Below, in pieces: positions 48,858 to 57,742 of a stretch of DNA of 64,000 nt. How positions within the stretch are numbered: position 1 is the stretch's first letter; every line of letters starts with the position of its first letter. The stretch is from Georgenia sp. EYE_87 (lineage in GTDB: Bacteria; Actinomycetota; Actinomycetes; Actinomycetales; Actinomycetaceae): the NCBI RefSeq assembly GCF_023148685.1, contig NZ_JAHXNL010000014.1, forward strand, positions 1-64,000, read 5' to 3'. The position numbers were made by a program, and so were the translations under genes. Under the pieces are notes generated by a model, which was given only the letters and a program-made list of their open reading frames with translations, was not told the origin of the DNA and did not search any database.

Positions 48858-49958
48858 TCACCGGTCCAGCTCGCGGCGCGCATCGAGCGCACGCCGCCAC
48901 CGCCGGTCCCGCCTGGCCCGCTCCTTGACGACGACGTCGAAGTAGTGCCGCAGCTTCGTGCCGTCCTGCGGCTCGTCCTTGAGCACGGTGCCGATGAGCT
49001 GGCGCGCCACGTGCTCCCCGCCCACCTCGCCGTCGCCGAAGTAGTGGGCGTCGAGGCCGGCGGCGTAGCCGACCGCCACGGCCTCGGCGGAGGAGAGGAC
49101 CGCGGTGGGTCGCTCGACCACCGTCCCCTCCGCGGTCACGCCGTCGCGCAGGTCGTGGAAGGCGGTGACGAGCAGGTCGACGACGTCCTCGCTCATCCGC
49201 GTGGTGACCTCCGCCTGCCGCAGCAGGGCGTCGGTCTGCTCTCGCACGAGCCGGGCCTCGAGCCGCCGGTCGGCGATGGGGCGGACGGTCTCGAAGTTGA
49301 ACCGGCGCTTGAGCGCGCTCGACATCTCGTGGACCCCGCGGTCGCGGAGGTTGGCGGTGGCGACGACGTTGAAACCCGGCCGGGCGAAGACGGTCTCCGC
49401 ATCGCCGTCGAGCTCGGGCACGTGGAGGACCTTGTCGGAGAGCAGCCCGATGAGCACGTCCTGGATCTCCGGCTGGACGCGCGTGACCTCCTCGAACCGG
49501 CACAGCGCGCCGCGCTCCATCGCCCGGTACATCGGGCCCCTGACGAGCGCACGCTCGCTGGGCCCCTCGGCGAGCAGGAGCGCGTAGTTCCAGGAGTACG
49601 CGATCTGGTCGCCGGTGGTGCCCGAGGAGCCCTGGACGGTGCAGGTGGAGTCCCCGGAGATCGCGGCGGCGAGCAGCTCGGAGAGCATCGACTTGGCGGT
49701 GCCCGGCTCACCGACGAGCAGGAGCCCCCGGTTGCTCATGAGGGTGACGACGCACCGGTCGACCAGGGCGTCGTCGCCGTAGAACTTGCGGCTGACCCCG
49801 AGGGCCGCCTCGCCGATCACGAACGCGCGCACCGCGCGGGGGGACAGGCGCCAGCCGGCCGGACGGGGGCCGGCGTCCGCCCGGGCGAGGGCGGCGAGCT
49901 CCGCCGCGTGGACCTGTTCGGCGGGGGCGCGGAGGACCGCGGACGGTGGCACGCTCAC
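48858..49958 (-). CDS. MoxR-type AAA+ ATPase, YehL subfamily
   Basis: A 366-residue AAA+ ATPase. Walker A GEPGTAKS is near residue 86, Walker B FEEVTR near 156, sensor 1 is in VVATANLRDRG near 201, and the arginine-finger stretch SSALKRRFNFETV follows. The C-terminal helical lid is present. MoxR ATPases remodel client proteins together with VWA partners. The start is GTG 49958, overlapping the DUF4132 stop by 4 bases. Classification as YehL type rests on its neighbours (DUF4132, DUF5682, VWA, SWIM) and is likely. Confidence 0.9.
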   Translation of the reverse strand: MSVPPSAVLRAPAEQVHAAELAALARADAGPRPAGWRLSPRAVRAFVIGEAALGVSRKFYGDDALVDRCVVTLMSNRGLLLVGEPGTAKSMLSELLAAAISGDSTCTVQGSSGTTGDQIAYSWNYALLLAEGPSERALVRGPMYRAMERGALCRFEEVTRVQPEIQDVLIGLLSDKVLHVPELDGDAETVFARPGFNVVATANLRDRGVHEMSSALKRRFNFETVRPIADRRLEARLVREQTDALLRQAEVTTRMSEDVVDLLVTAFHDLRDGVTAEGTVVERPTAVLSSAEAVAVGYAAGLDAHYFGDGEVGGEHVARQLIGTVLKDEPQDGTKLRHYFDVVVKERARRDRRWRRALDARRELDR

Positions 49959-52900
49959 CGGCCCACCACCTTCTCCCAGGCGGGGTCGTACCCGGTGCCG
50001 TCGGCGGCGACGAGGCGCATGTCGCCGTAGGCCTCCGAGAGCAGGACGGCCGGGACGTCGCCGAGCAGGACACCCGCGCGCTCGCCGGGGCCCCCGCCGG
50101 AGCCGCCCCCGAGGCCCGCGCCGTCTCCCGGCTGCCTGACGAACCGCAGGGCCGTGAGCGCGACCCTGTTGTTCTCCTCCGGCAGGCCGTTGCCGGAGAA
50201 CTCGAGGACGGTGGTCAGGCCCAGGGTGGGGAACCGCTTCTCGTAGGTGTAGAACCACCCGCCGTCCTCCGTCGGGCCACGGGTGTAACCGAGCTTGCCC
50301 GCCCGGCCGCGCAGGGCGAACGCCTCGAGCACGTGCCCGCGGAAGTCGGCGATCTCCGACCCGGCGGCTCCGTCGTCGGGCAGGAGGTAGGTGCCCTTCC
50401 CGAGCTGGACGAAGAGCGGGACCACCTCGTAGTCCGCCAGGTGCTCGACCCACCTCGCCGCGGTCCGCGGGTCGAGGTTGGTGTCGTGCGCCAGACTCAC
50501 CCGGGCGCCGGGCGCGATGGTGACGGGCTCGTCGTCGACGTCGGTCAGCGAGCCGTCCTCGAGCGGACGGAAGACGACGGCGGGCCCCTCCGGGGTGGCC
50601 GCCGTCCAGACGAGCCTCCGCACCAGGTGCCGCATCACCGGGTGCCGTGCGAGGTAGCGGTCCCAGTCCTCGTACGGCCAGGCACGCTCCGTGCAGAGCG
50701 CCTCGTAGAGCCGCTGGGTCTGCAGCTGCACCACGGCCTTCAGCTCCTTGCGCGCCGCGGCCAGGGTCTTCCTGGCCTCCGCGGCGCGGTCCGGGTCGTC
50801 GGTGCGGCGCGGGGCTGGCAGCGAGGCGATCCTCGTGTCCTCCGGCGAGCGCACCTCGAGCGTCAGGTCCGGCCGCAGCACGGCGGAGAACGTCCGCTCG
50901 CCGTAGCTGAGCTCGAGGCGTCCGGACTCGTCCAGGCCGGCCGTGGGGACCGTCCGGTCGGCCAGCTCCTCCACGGTCCATCCCTTCCGCTCCGCCAGCG
51001 CCAGGGCCTGCCGGTTCGCCTCCTCCTGGATGCTCTTGGTGCGGAACCGGGAGCCCACCGAGAGCATGAGCTGGGTGGCGGACGGGTGCTCGATCCAGCC
51101 CAGCATGCCCACGAGCGCCTTGGACTGGGAGGCGCGCCGGCCGTACCAGTCCTTGAGGTACCGGGCCACGGGTGCGGCGGCGCGCTCGCGCGCACACGCG
51201 GCGACGACGGCGAGCAGCCCCTTGGACGCCGCGGCGGACCCGACCGGTTCGCGCAGGAACCGCGGCAGGTACGCGGCGGTGAGCTCCTCCACCGAGGCGC
51301 CGAGGAGGGGGTTGTTCTGGTAGCCCTGCGGGTACCGGGTCATGGACTGGTGCGTCCAGCCGGCCTCCTGGGCGGCCCGCCGGTGGGCCTCCTCGGCGTC
51401 GATCGGCCGGGTGTCCTCCGCCAGCCACGACTCGAGGACGAACTGCCCGAGCCGCTCCCGGTCCACCGGGTCGAACATGGCGCAGTACTTGCGCAGCATC
51501 GCGTTCGGCTCCGGGCTCCTCGCCCGCACGGCCTGGGCGAGCAGCCACTGCAGCGTCTCGGTGCCGACCGGCTCGCCGCTGTCGGACCAGCGCACCTCGG
51601 GCAGGCCGGACCAGGGGAACCACCCGAGCTCCTTGGGCAGGCCCTTGGCGACGGCGGCCCGCGCCTTCTTTCGCAGGTCGGCGCGGTCGACGTACCGCTC
51701 GACGGGACGGCCGAGCGCCTCCAGCGCGTCGAGCATCGCGCCCTTGGCCAGGTCGTGCTTCTCCTTGCCGACGGCGGTCTCCAGGGCCGGCACGGCGGCC
51801 TCGGCGCGCCGACGGCGCAGCCAGCCGGCCGCCTCGGCGCGCGTGTCGAACTTCCCGTCCTGCAGGGCGGCGACGACGCGGGCCTCGGTGCCCGGGAGCG
51901 CGTCGAGGGCCACCTGGGCCGGGCGCCGGTCCACCCGGTTCCCGGCGAGGGCGGTGTCGAGGAGTGCGTCGACGGCCCGGCGGGGGAGCGTCGGCAGGGT
52001 CGCCAGCGCAAGGTAGGGGGCGTCCGGGGCGACCGACCAGTCGCGGTCCGTGCTGGACAGCGTGCGCAGCACGACATCCAGGTGAACCAGGACGAACGGA
52101 GCCACGTGCTCGTCCGGCCAGCCCCGGCCCAGGCGGGGGGCCCAGGGGGCGGCGAAGCGCCGGTAGACGGAGCTGGCGCCGTCGAGGCCGAGCTCGTCCA
52201 GCATCGTGGCGACCTCGAGCAGCGTGGGCCGACCGGTGCGGGCGTGCTCGGCCTCGAGGAGGGTCGCCGCGGTGCGCGACAGGGCGCCGCCGTGCTCGAC
52301 GAGGTGGCCGACGTGGTGCAGCAGCGCGACGATGCCGGCCGGCCCCAGCGGCAGGCGTCCGGCGCGACGCTCGAGCAGGTGCGCCACGACGTGCGGCGCG
52401 TCCTCCCTCGGGGTGGCGGGGTGCGTGCCGCGCCCGAGCTCGGACAGGACCCGCCTCAGCGAGCCGGGGTCGAGCGGGGGCGTGCGGTGGCGTCCGCCCG
52501 TGAAGCCCGGGTACTGGGCCCGCGACCTGGCCTCGGACTCCTCCGCCCTGCGGTTCGCGATCTCGATGTCCCGGTTGGCGTGCGCCCAGAGCTCCGCCAG
52601 CTCCGCCGTGAGCTCGGCCGTGACAGGGATCCGCCAGTCGACGGTCGGGCGGGGTGGGGCGACGGGGTCGCCGTGCCCAGGCCCGGCCGGGTCGGGCGCC
52701 CACTCCGCGGCGAGGGCCCGGACGCTCGCCGCCCGGTCCGTCGAGGCGCGCTCGAGTGCCCACGCCCGTGCGTCGTCGTCCGCCGCGCCCAGGGCGCGCA
52801 GGGCGTTCAGCCGGATCTCCGGCGTGCCGGACACCGCCAGCCCCTTCAGGGGCTCCACCAGCAGGGCACCGCAGCGGGCGGCGAGCGGCGCGACCGCCGC

Positions 52901-53662
52901 CCGGACCTGCTTGCTGCTGGAGGCCAGCAGACCGGCGAGCTCCGGCGCGAACAGGGTGAGAGCGTCGTCCGGCAACGGTGCCAGCATCTCGAGCGCCACG
53001 AGCTGGCCGCGGGCGCCCTGGCCGGCGACGAGAGGGCGGAGCACGTCGGCGTCACGCGTGACGGCGGCCGCGTAACCGCTCAGCTCCCGGATGCTCCTGC
53101 GGGGCCCCCCGTAGGAGCGCTCGGGCTTCCCCGAGTCGCGGAAGGCGGCGGCCATGAGGTCGTGCCGCTGCGCGCCGGCCGCCACCAGGGCGTCCTCGAC
53201 GACGGCGATGTCCGCCGGGACGGTCGTGCGGCGTCGTCGGTGGCTCCCGAGGAAGTCGGCCAGGTGGACCACGAGGTTCTCGGCCCAGTGCGCGCCCGCC
53301 ACCGGCTCGAGCCGCACCGACCACGACCCCGCGGACACCTCGAGCACGCGCGCCCACCGCACGACGATCTCTGGGGGCACGTCGCCGAGACCGGCGCAGA
53401 GCGCCTCCATCGCCTCCCGGTCGCCGTCGAAGCCGACGCTCCCGGCCCCGAGAGTGACGCGGCCCGTGTTCGTCCGCAGCACCGGGTGCTTCAGCACCTC
53501 CGCCGGGCTGCCGGTGAGGACGTAGTCGCGCAGCTCGCCGGGGAGGCCGGGGGAGGCGGTCGCGAACGGCGCGAGCACGCGTTCCAGGGCGGAGCGCCAC
53601 TGGCGGGGCACCGCGGTCGCCGCGTCGTCGCGCCGCCCGGTCAGCATCTGCCACAGTGCCAT
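49955..53662 (-). CDS. DUF4132 family giant protein (YehI-like)
   Basis: A 1235-residue soluble protein. The N-terminal two-thirds consist of Ala/Leu-rich helical repeats that look like HEAT or ARM repeats (for example LVALEMLAPLPDDALTLFAPEL, EIRLNALRALGAADD). The DUF4132 domain is at about 960-1150 (AARKELKAVVQLQTQRLYEALC, LARHPVMRHLVRRLVW, GKLGYTRGPTEDGGWFYTYEKRF). No WGR domain is evident. ATG 53662 follows AAGGGG. It leads the five-gene cluster and may be the scaffold or client recognised by the MoxR-VWA pair; that is inference. Confidence 0.88.
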   Translation of the reverse strand: MALWQMLTGRRDDAATAVPRQWRSALERVLAPFATASPGLPGELRDYVLTGSPAEVLKHPVLRTNTGRVTLGAGSVGFDGDREAMEALCAGLGDVPPEIVVRWARVLEVSAGSWSVRLEPVAGAHWAENLVVHLADFLGSHRRRRTTVPADIAVVEDALVAAGAQRHDLMAAAFRDSGKPERSYGGPRRSIRELSGYAAAVTRDADVLRPLVAGQGARGQLVALEMLAPLPDDALTLFAPELAGLLASSSKQVRAAVAPLAARCGALLVEPLKGLAVSGTPEIRLNALRALGAADDDARAWALERASTDRAASVRALAAEWAPDPAGPGHGDPVAPPRPTVDWRIPVTAELTAELAELWAHANRDIEIANRRAEESEARSRAQYPGFTGGRHRTPPLDPGSLRRVLSELGRGTHPATPREDAPHVVAHLLERRAGRLPLGPAGIVALLHHVGHLVEHGGALSRTAATLLEAEHARTGRPTLLEVATMLDELGLDGASSVYRRFAAPWAPRLGRGWPDEHVAPFVLVHLDVVLRTLSSTDRDWSVAPDAPYLALATLPTLPRRAVDALLDTALAGNRVDRRPAQVALDALPGTEARVVAALQDGKFDTRAEAAGWLRRRRAEAAVPALETAVGKEKHDLAKGAMLDALEALGRPVERYVDRADLRKKARAAVAKGLPKELGWFPWSGLPEVRWSDSGEPVGTETLQWLLAQAVRARSPEPNAMLRKYCAMFDPVDRERLGQFVLESWLAEDTRPIDAEEAHRRAAQEAGWTHQSMTRYPQGYQNNPLLGASVEELTAAYLPRFLREPVGSAAASKGLLAVVAACARERAAAPVARYLKDWYGRRASQSKALVGMLGWIEHPSATQLMLSVGSRFRTKSIQEEANRQALALAERKGWTVEELADRTVPTAGLDESGRLELSYGERTFSAVLRPDLTLEVRSPEDTRIASLPAPRRTDDPDRAAEARKTLAAARKELKAVVQLQTQRLYEALCTERAWPYEDWDRYLARHPVMRHLVRRLVWTAATPEGPAVVFRPLEDGSLTDVDDEPVTIAPGARVSLAHDTNLDPRTAARWVEHLADYEVVPLFVQLGKGTYLLPDDGAAGSEIADFRGHVLEAFALRGRAGKLGYTRGPTEDGGWFYTYEKRFPTLGLTTVLEFSGNGLPEENNRVALTALRFVRQPGDGAGLGGGSGGGPGERAGVLLGDVPAVLLSEAYGDMRLVAADGTGYDPAWEKVVGR

Positions 53663-53798
53663 GTCGCACCCCTTCCGGCGGTGCGCCCGCCGCGCCCGTC
53701 GAGGTGAAAGTAGCGGAGGAACGGACGGCGGATGACGGTTTCGCGGCTCGTGTGCGGCCGCCCGTCCGTCAGTGGGAGGGCCGGCCCGGAGAACTCCG

Positions 53799-53827
53799 TG
53801 GCTCGCCCGCACCGCGGCGCGTACGCT
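53799..53827 (+). promoter_or_regulatory. Promoter of the heterodimeric ABC exporter operon
   Basis: TGGCTC at 53799-53804 and TACGCT at 53822-53827 are 17 bases apart, 42 bases ahead of the ATG. The 207-base region to the divergent DUF4132 gene shows no other clear element. Confidence 0.45.
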
Positions 53828-53869
53828 GGTGCGGCTGCGACGGCCCGCGGCAGAAGAGAAGTAGGTCCG

Positions 53870-55618
53870 ATGCTGCTGAAAGTCCTCCGACGGTTCCTGC
53901 GCCCCTACCGGCGCGACGTCGTGGTCATCGTGGTGCTCCAGATCGTGCAGACCGTCGCGGCGCTGTCCCTGCCCACCCTCAACGCCGACATCATCAACGA
54001 CGGCGTGGTCCGGGGGGACACCGCCTACATCCTCCGCGTCGGCGCGCTGATGCTCGGCATCAGCGCGGTCCAGGTGGTCTGCGCCGTCGCCGCCGTCCGC
54101 CTCGGCGCGAGGACGGCCATGGCCGCGGGCCGCGACATGCGGGCCGCGGTCTTCCATCGCGTGCAGCGGTTCTCGGCCGCCGAGATGGGCCGGTTCGGCG
54201 CCCCGAGCCTGATCACGCGCAGCACCAACGACGTCCAGCAGATCCAGATGGTCACGGTGCTGACCTTCACCATCATGGTGATGGCTCCGATCATGATGGT
54301 CGGCGGCGTGTTCATGGCCCTGCAGCAGGACGTCGGTCTCTCCGCGCTGCTCCTCGTCGTCGTCCCGGTGCTCGGGGCCGTCATGGGGCTGGCGATCTGG
54401 CGGATGGCCCCGCTGTTCAAGGTGATGCAGAAGCGGATCGACCGCATCAACCTGGTCCTGCGCGAGCAGATCTCCGGGGTGCGCGTCGTCCGGGCGTTCA
54501 ACCGCCAGCCCACCGAACGCGCCCGCTTCGACGAGGCCAGCACGGAGCTGATGGCCACCGCGCTCGGCGTCGGCAAGATCATGGCCGTCGTCTTCCCGGC
54601 GGTGCAGCTGATCATCGGTGCGTCGTCGGCGGGGGTCATCTGGTTCGGTGCGGCCCGCATCGACGCCGGGGCGATGGAGGTCGGCTCGCTCGTCGCGTTC
54701 CTCAACTACCTCATGCAGATCCTCATGTCCGTGCTGATGGCGGTCATGATGTTCGTGATGGTGCCGCGCGCCGAGGTCAGCTCCGAGCGTGTCAAGGAGG
54801 TCCTCGACGTCGAGCCCGAGATCGTCGTCCCGGCCGCCCCGGTCACGCTCCCCGTGCCGCCCGACGGCGGTCGCGGCCTCGTCGTCGAGCTCGACGGCGC
54901 GAGCTTCGGCTACGCCGGGGCGGAGTCGCCGGTGCTCTGCGAGGTCGACCTGCGCCTGGAGCCGGGACGGACGACGGCGGTGATCGGCTCGACCGGGTCG
55001 GGCAAGACCTCCCTGGTGAACCTGATCCCGCGGCTGGTCGACGTCACGGCCGGCGCGGTCCGCGTGGCCGGGGTCGACGTGCGCGACCTGGACCCGGGCG
55101 CGCTGCGCGACCGGGTCTCCCTCGTGCCGCAGAAGGCGTACCTGTTCTCCGGGACGATCGCCTCCACCCTGCGGCACGGGCGGCCGTCGGCCACGGACGC
55201 GGAGCTGTGGCGGGCCCTGGAGGTCGCCCAGGCGCGCGACTTCGTCGAGGCGCTGCCCGACGGGCTCGACGCGCCCGTGGAGCAGGGCGGCGCCAACTTC
55301 TCCGGCGGGCAGCGCCAGCGGCTGGCGATCGCCCGCGCGCTGGTGCGCCGGGCGGACGTCTACCTCTTCGACGACTCCTTCTCCGCCCTGGACTTCGCGA
55401 CCGACGCCCGCCTGCGCGCCGCCCTGCCGGCGGCGACCGGCGGGGCGACCGTGCTCGTCGTCGGTCAGCGCGTCGCCTCCATCCGCGACGCGGACCAGAT
55501 CGTCGTGCTCGACGACGGACGCGTGGTCGGCGTCGGGACGCACCACGGGCTCATGGAGACCTCGCAGACGTACCGGGAGATCGTGCTGTCCCAGCTGAGC
55601 GCGGAGGAGGCGGCATGA
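53870..55618 (+). CDS. Heterodimeric ABC exporter subunit 1 (degenerate catalytic site)
   Basis: A 582-residue type IV ABC half-transporter: six membrane helices (first VVVIVVLQIVQTVAALSLP) and a C-terminal ATPase. Walker A GSTGSGKT is at about 373-380 and the signature FSGGQRQRLAIARAL is canonical. Walker B ends in Asp-Asp (LFDDSFSALD), with Asp502 where the catalytic Glu is expected. This is the TM287-like subunit of heterodimeric exporters with one dead site. The ATG at 53870 follows AGAAGAGAAG. Substrate unknown (drug, lipid or peptide). Confidence 0.92.
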   Translation: MLLKVLRRFLRPYRRDVVVIVVLQIVQTVAALSLPTLNADIINDGVVRGDTAYILRVGALMLGISAVQVVCAVAAVRLGARTAMAAGRDMRAAVFHRVQRFSAAEMGRFGAPSLITRSTNDVQQIQMVTVLTFTIMVMAPIMMVGGVFMALQQDVGLSALLLVVVPVLGAVMGLAIWRMAPLFKVMQKRIDRINLVLREQISGVRVVRAFNRQPTERARFDEASTELMATALGVGKIMAVVFPAVQLIIGASSAGVIWFGAARIDAGAMEVGSLVAFLNYLMQILMSVLMAVMMFVMVPRAEVSSERVKEVLDVEPEIVVPAAPVTLPVPPDGGRGLVVELDGASFGYAGAESPVLCEVDLRLEPGRTTAVIGSTGSGKTSLVNLIPRLVDVTAGAVRVAGVDVRDLDPGALRDRVSLVPQKAYLFSGTIASTLRHGRPSATDAELWRALEVAQARDFVEALPDGLDAPVEQGGANFSGGQRQRLAIARALVRRADVYLFDDSFSALDFATDARLRAALPAATGGATVLVVGQRVASIRDADQIVVLDDGRVVGVGTHHGLMETSQTYREIVLSQLSAEEAA

Positions 55619-57588
55619 GCGGGCACGGCCCCGGCCCCGGCCGCGGACCCGGCATGGGACCCGGCCGCGGGCCTGGCATGGGGCCCGGCATGGCACCCGT
55701 GCAGAAGTCGCTGCACTTCGGCGCCTCTCTGCGCAGACTGCTCGGCGAGCTGCGGCCCGAGCGGGCGTGGCTGGTCCTCACCGTCGTCCTCGGGGCCGGG
55801 TCGGTGTTCCTCCAGGTGCTCGGGCCCAAGCTGCTCGGCGACGCCACGAACATCGTCTTCGACGGCGTCGTCGGCAAGATGCTGCCGCCAGGGGTGAGCA
55901 AGGAGCAGGCGATCGCGGGCCTGCGGGCGGCCGGGCAGGACCAGGTGGCGGAGATGGTCTCCGGCATGAACGTCGTCCCCGGGCAGGGGATCGACTTCGA
56001 CGCCCTCGGCCGCACCGTTCTCGTGGTGCTGGCCGTCTACGTGGCCGCCGCCGTGCTCGGCTGGGGACAGGGGCTGATCCTCGCCCACGTCGTGCAGCGC
56101 ACGGGGTACCGGCTGCGCCGCGACGTCCAGGCGAAGATCGACCGGCTCTCCCTCTCCCACCTGGACTCCCAGGCCCGCGGGGACACGCTCTCCCGGGTCA
56201 CGAACGACATCGACAACGTCACCCAGTCGCTGCAGCAGACGCTCTCGCAGCTGATCGTGTCGCTGCTGACGGTCCTCGGCGTGCTGGCCATGATGTTCTA
56301 CCTGTCGTGGCAGCTGGCGCTCATCGCGCTGGTGACGGTGCCGGTCTCCGCGTGGCTGACGATGACGATCGCCAAGCGGGCCCAGCCGGAGTTCGTCGCC
56401 CAGTGGAAGTCCACCGGGGACCTCGGCGGCCTGGTCGAGGAGGCCTTCACCGGCCACGAGCTGGTCACGGCCTTCAACAGCCAGGACGCGTTCACCGACT
56501 CCTTCGCCGAGGAGAACGAGCGCCTGTACCGGGCGAGCTTCCGGGCCCAGTTCATCTCCGGGACGATCATGCCGTCGATGGCGTTCGTCTCGAACCTCAA
56601 CTACGTGCTGGTCGCCGTGGTGGGCGGGCTGCGGGTGGCGTCCGGCGCGCTGACCCTGGGCGAGGTCCAGGCGTTCATCCAGTACTCGCGCCAGTTCAGC
56701 CAGCCCCTGGCCCAGCTCGCGTCGATGGCGAACCTGGTCCAGTCCGGCGTCGCCTCCGCGGAGCGGATCTTCGAGCTCATGGACGCCGAGGAGGAGGTGC
56801 CCGACCCGGAGCCCGGGGCCCGCCCCGCCGTCGTCCGCGGCCGGGTGGAGTTCCAGGACGTCAGCTTCCGCTACGAGCCGGACACCCCCCTGATCGAGCA
56901 CCTCGACCTGGTGGTCGAGCCCGGCCAGACGGTCGCCGTCGTCGGTCCCACCGGCGCGGGCAAGACCACGCTCGTGAACCTGATCATGCGGTTCTACGAG
57001 ATCGACTCGGGCCGGATCCTGCTCGACGGCGTCGACACCCGGACGATGACCCGCGCGGACCTGCGCGCGCAGATCGGCATGGTGCTCCAGGACACCTGGC
57101 TGTTCCAGGGCACCATCGCGGAGAACATCGCGTTCGGCCGGGACAGGGCGACCGACGAGCAGGTGGAGGTGGCGGGGCGCGCGACGAGCGTGGAACGGTT
57201 CGTCCACTCCCTGCCGGACGGGTACGCCACGGTGGTCGACGACGAGGGCGGCGGGGTCTCGACCGGCGAGAAGCAGCTCATCACCATCGCCCGGGCGTTC
57301 CTCTCCGACCCGCAGATCCTCATCCTCGACGAGGCCACCAGCTCGGTTGACACCCGGACCGAGGTGCTGGTCCAGCAGGCGATGAACACGCTGCGGCACG
57401 GCCGCACCAGCTTCGTCATCGCCCACCGGCTCTCCACCATCCGCGACGCAGACGTCATCCTCGTCATGGAGTCCGGCCGCATCGTGGAGAAGGGCACGCA
57501 CGCCGGGCTGCTCGAGGCGGGCGGGGCCTACGCCCGGCTGTACGAGGCGCAGTTCGCGGCCCCGGCCGTGGAGGAACGCAGCGCCTGA
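55615..57588 (+). CDS. Heterodimeric ABC exporter subunit 2 (catalytic)
   Basis: A 657-residue half-transporter. A Gly/Pro/Met-rich N-terminus (MSGHGPGPGRGPGMG) precedes six helices, with about 60 extra residues between helices one and two. The ATPase has Walker A GPTGAGKTT and canonical Walker B LILDEATSSVD (Glu573), but its signature is VSTGEKQ (Ser549-Lys553) instead of LSGGQ. Together with subunit 1 this gives one consensus and one degenerate site. The ATG overlaps the stop of subunit 1 by 4 bases, so both are made together. Confidence 0.92.
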   Translation: MSGHGPGPGRGPGMGPGRGPGMGPGMAPVQKSLHFGASLRRLLGELRPERAWLVLTVVLGAGSVFLQVLGPKLLGDATNIVFDGVVGKMLPPGVSKEQAIAGLRAAGQDQVAEMVSGMNVVPGQGIDFDALGRTVLVVLAVYVAAAVLGWGQGLILAHVVQRTGYRLRRDVQAKIDRLSLSHLDSQARGDTLSRVTNDIDNVTQSLQQTLSQLIVSLLTVLGVLAMMFYLSWQLALIALVTVPVSAWLTMTIAKRAQPEFVAQWKSTGDLGGLVEEAFTGHELVTAFNSQDAFTDSFAEENERLYRASFRAQFISGTIMPSMAFVSNLNYVLVAVVGGLRVASGALTLGEVQAFIQYSRQFSQPLAQLASMANLVQSGVASAERIFELMDAEEEVPDPEPGARPAVVRGRVEFQDVSFRYEPDTPLIEHLDLVVEPGQTVAVVGPTGAGKTTLVNLIMRFYEIDSGRILLDGVDTRTMTRADLRAQIGMVLQDTWLFQGTIAENIAFGRDRATDEQVEVAGRATSVERFVHSLPDGYATVVDDEGGGVSTGEKQLITIARAFLSDPQILILDEATSSVDTRTEVLVQQAMNTLRHGRTSFVIAHRLSTIRDADVILVMESGRIVEKGTHAGLLEAGGAYARLYEAQFAAPAVEERSA

Positions 57589-57742
57589 GGGAACGCCGGG
57601 TTCTCAGCGCCTCACGTCGGGCCCGCGGTGGTCCCGCTCGCGCCCGGAAGGACCTTCGTCCGACGGGCCGGCCCGAAGCTGCGCCTAGCGTCACCTCCAA
57701 CGAGGCCCGGACCGCCCGGGCTGCCGACACGAGGTGATCCTC

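Noticed and set aside
45265-49958. MoxR plus VWA genes as magnesium or cobalt chelatase subunits.
   Set aside because: No large chelatase subunit is near, and the neighbours DUF4132, DUF5682 and SWIM match the yeh-type system instead.
46518-53707. Very long plus-strand open frames opposite the DUF4132-MoxR-DUF5682-VWA genes.
   Set aside because: They are mirror frames caused by high GC. The minus-strand frames have recognisable domains, overlapping starts and stops and ribosome-binding sites; the plus-strand ones have none.
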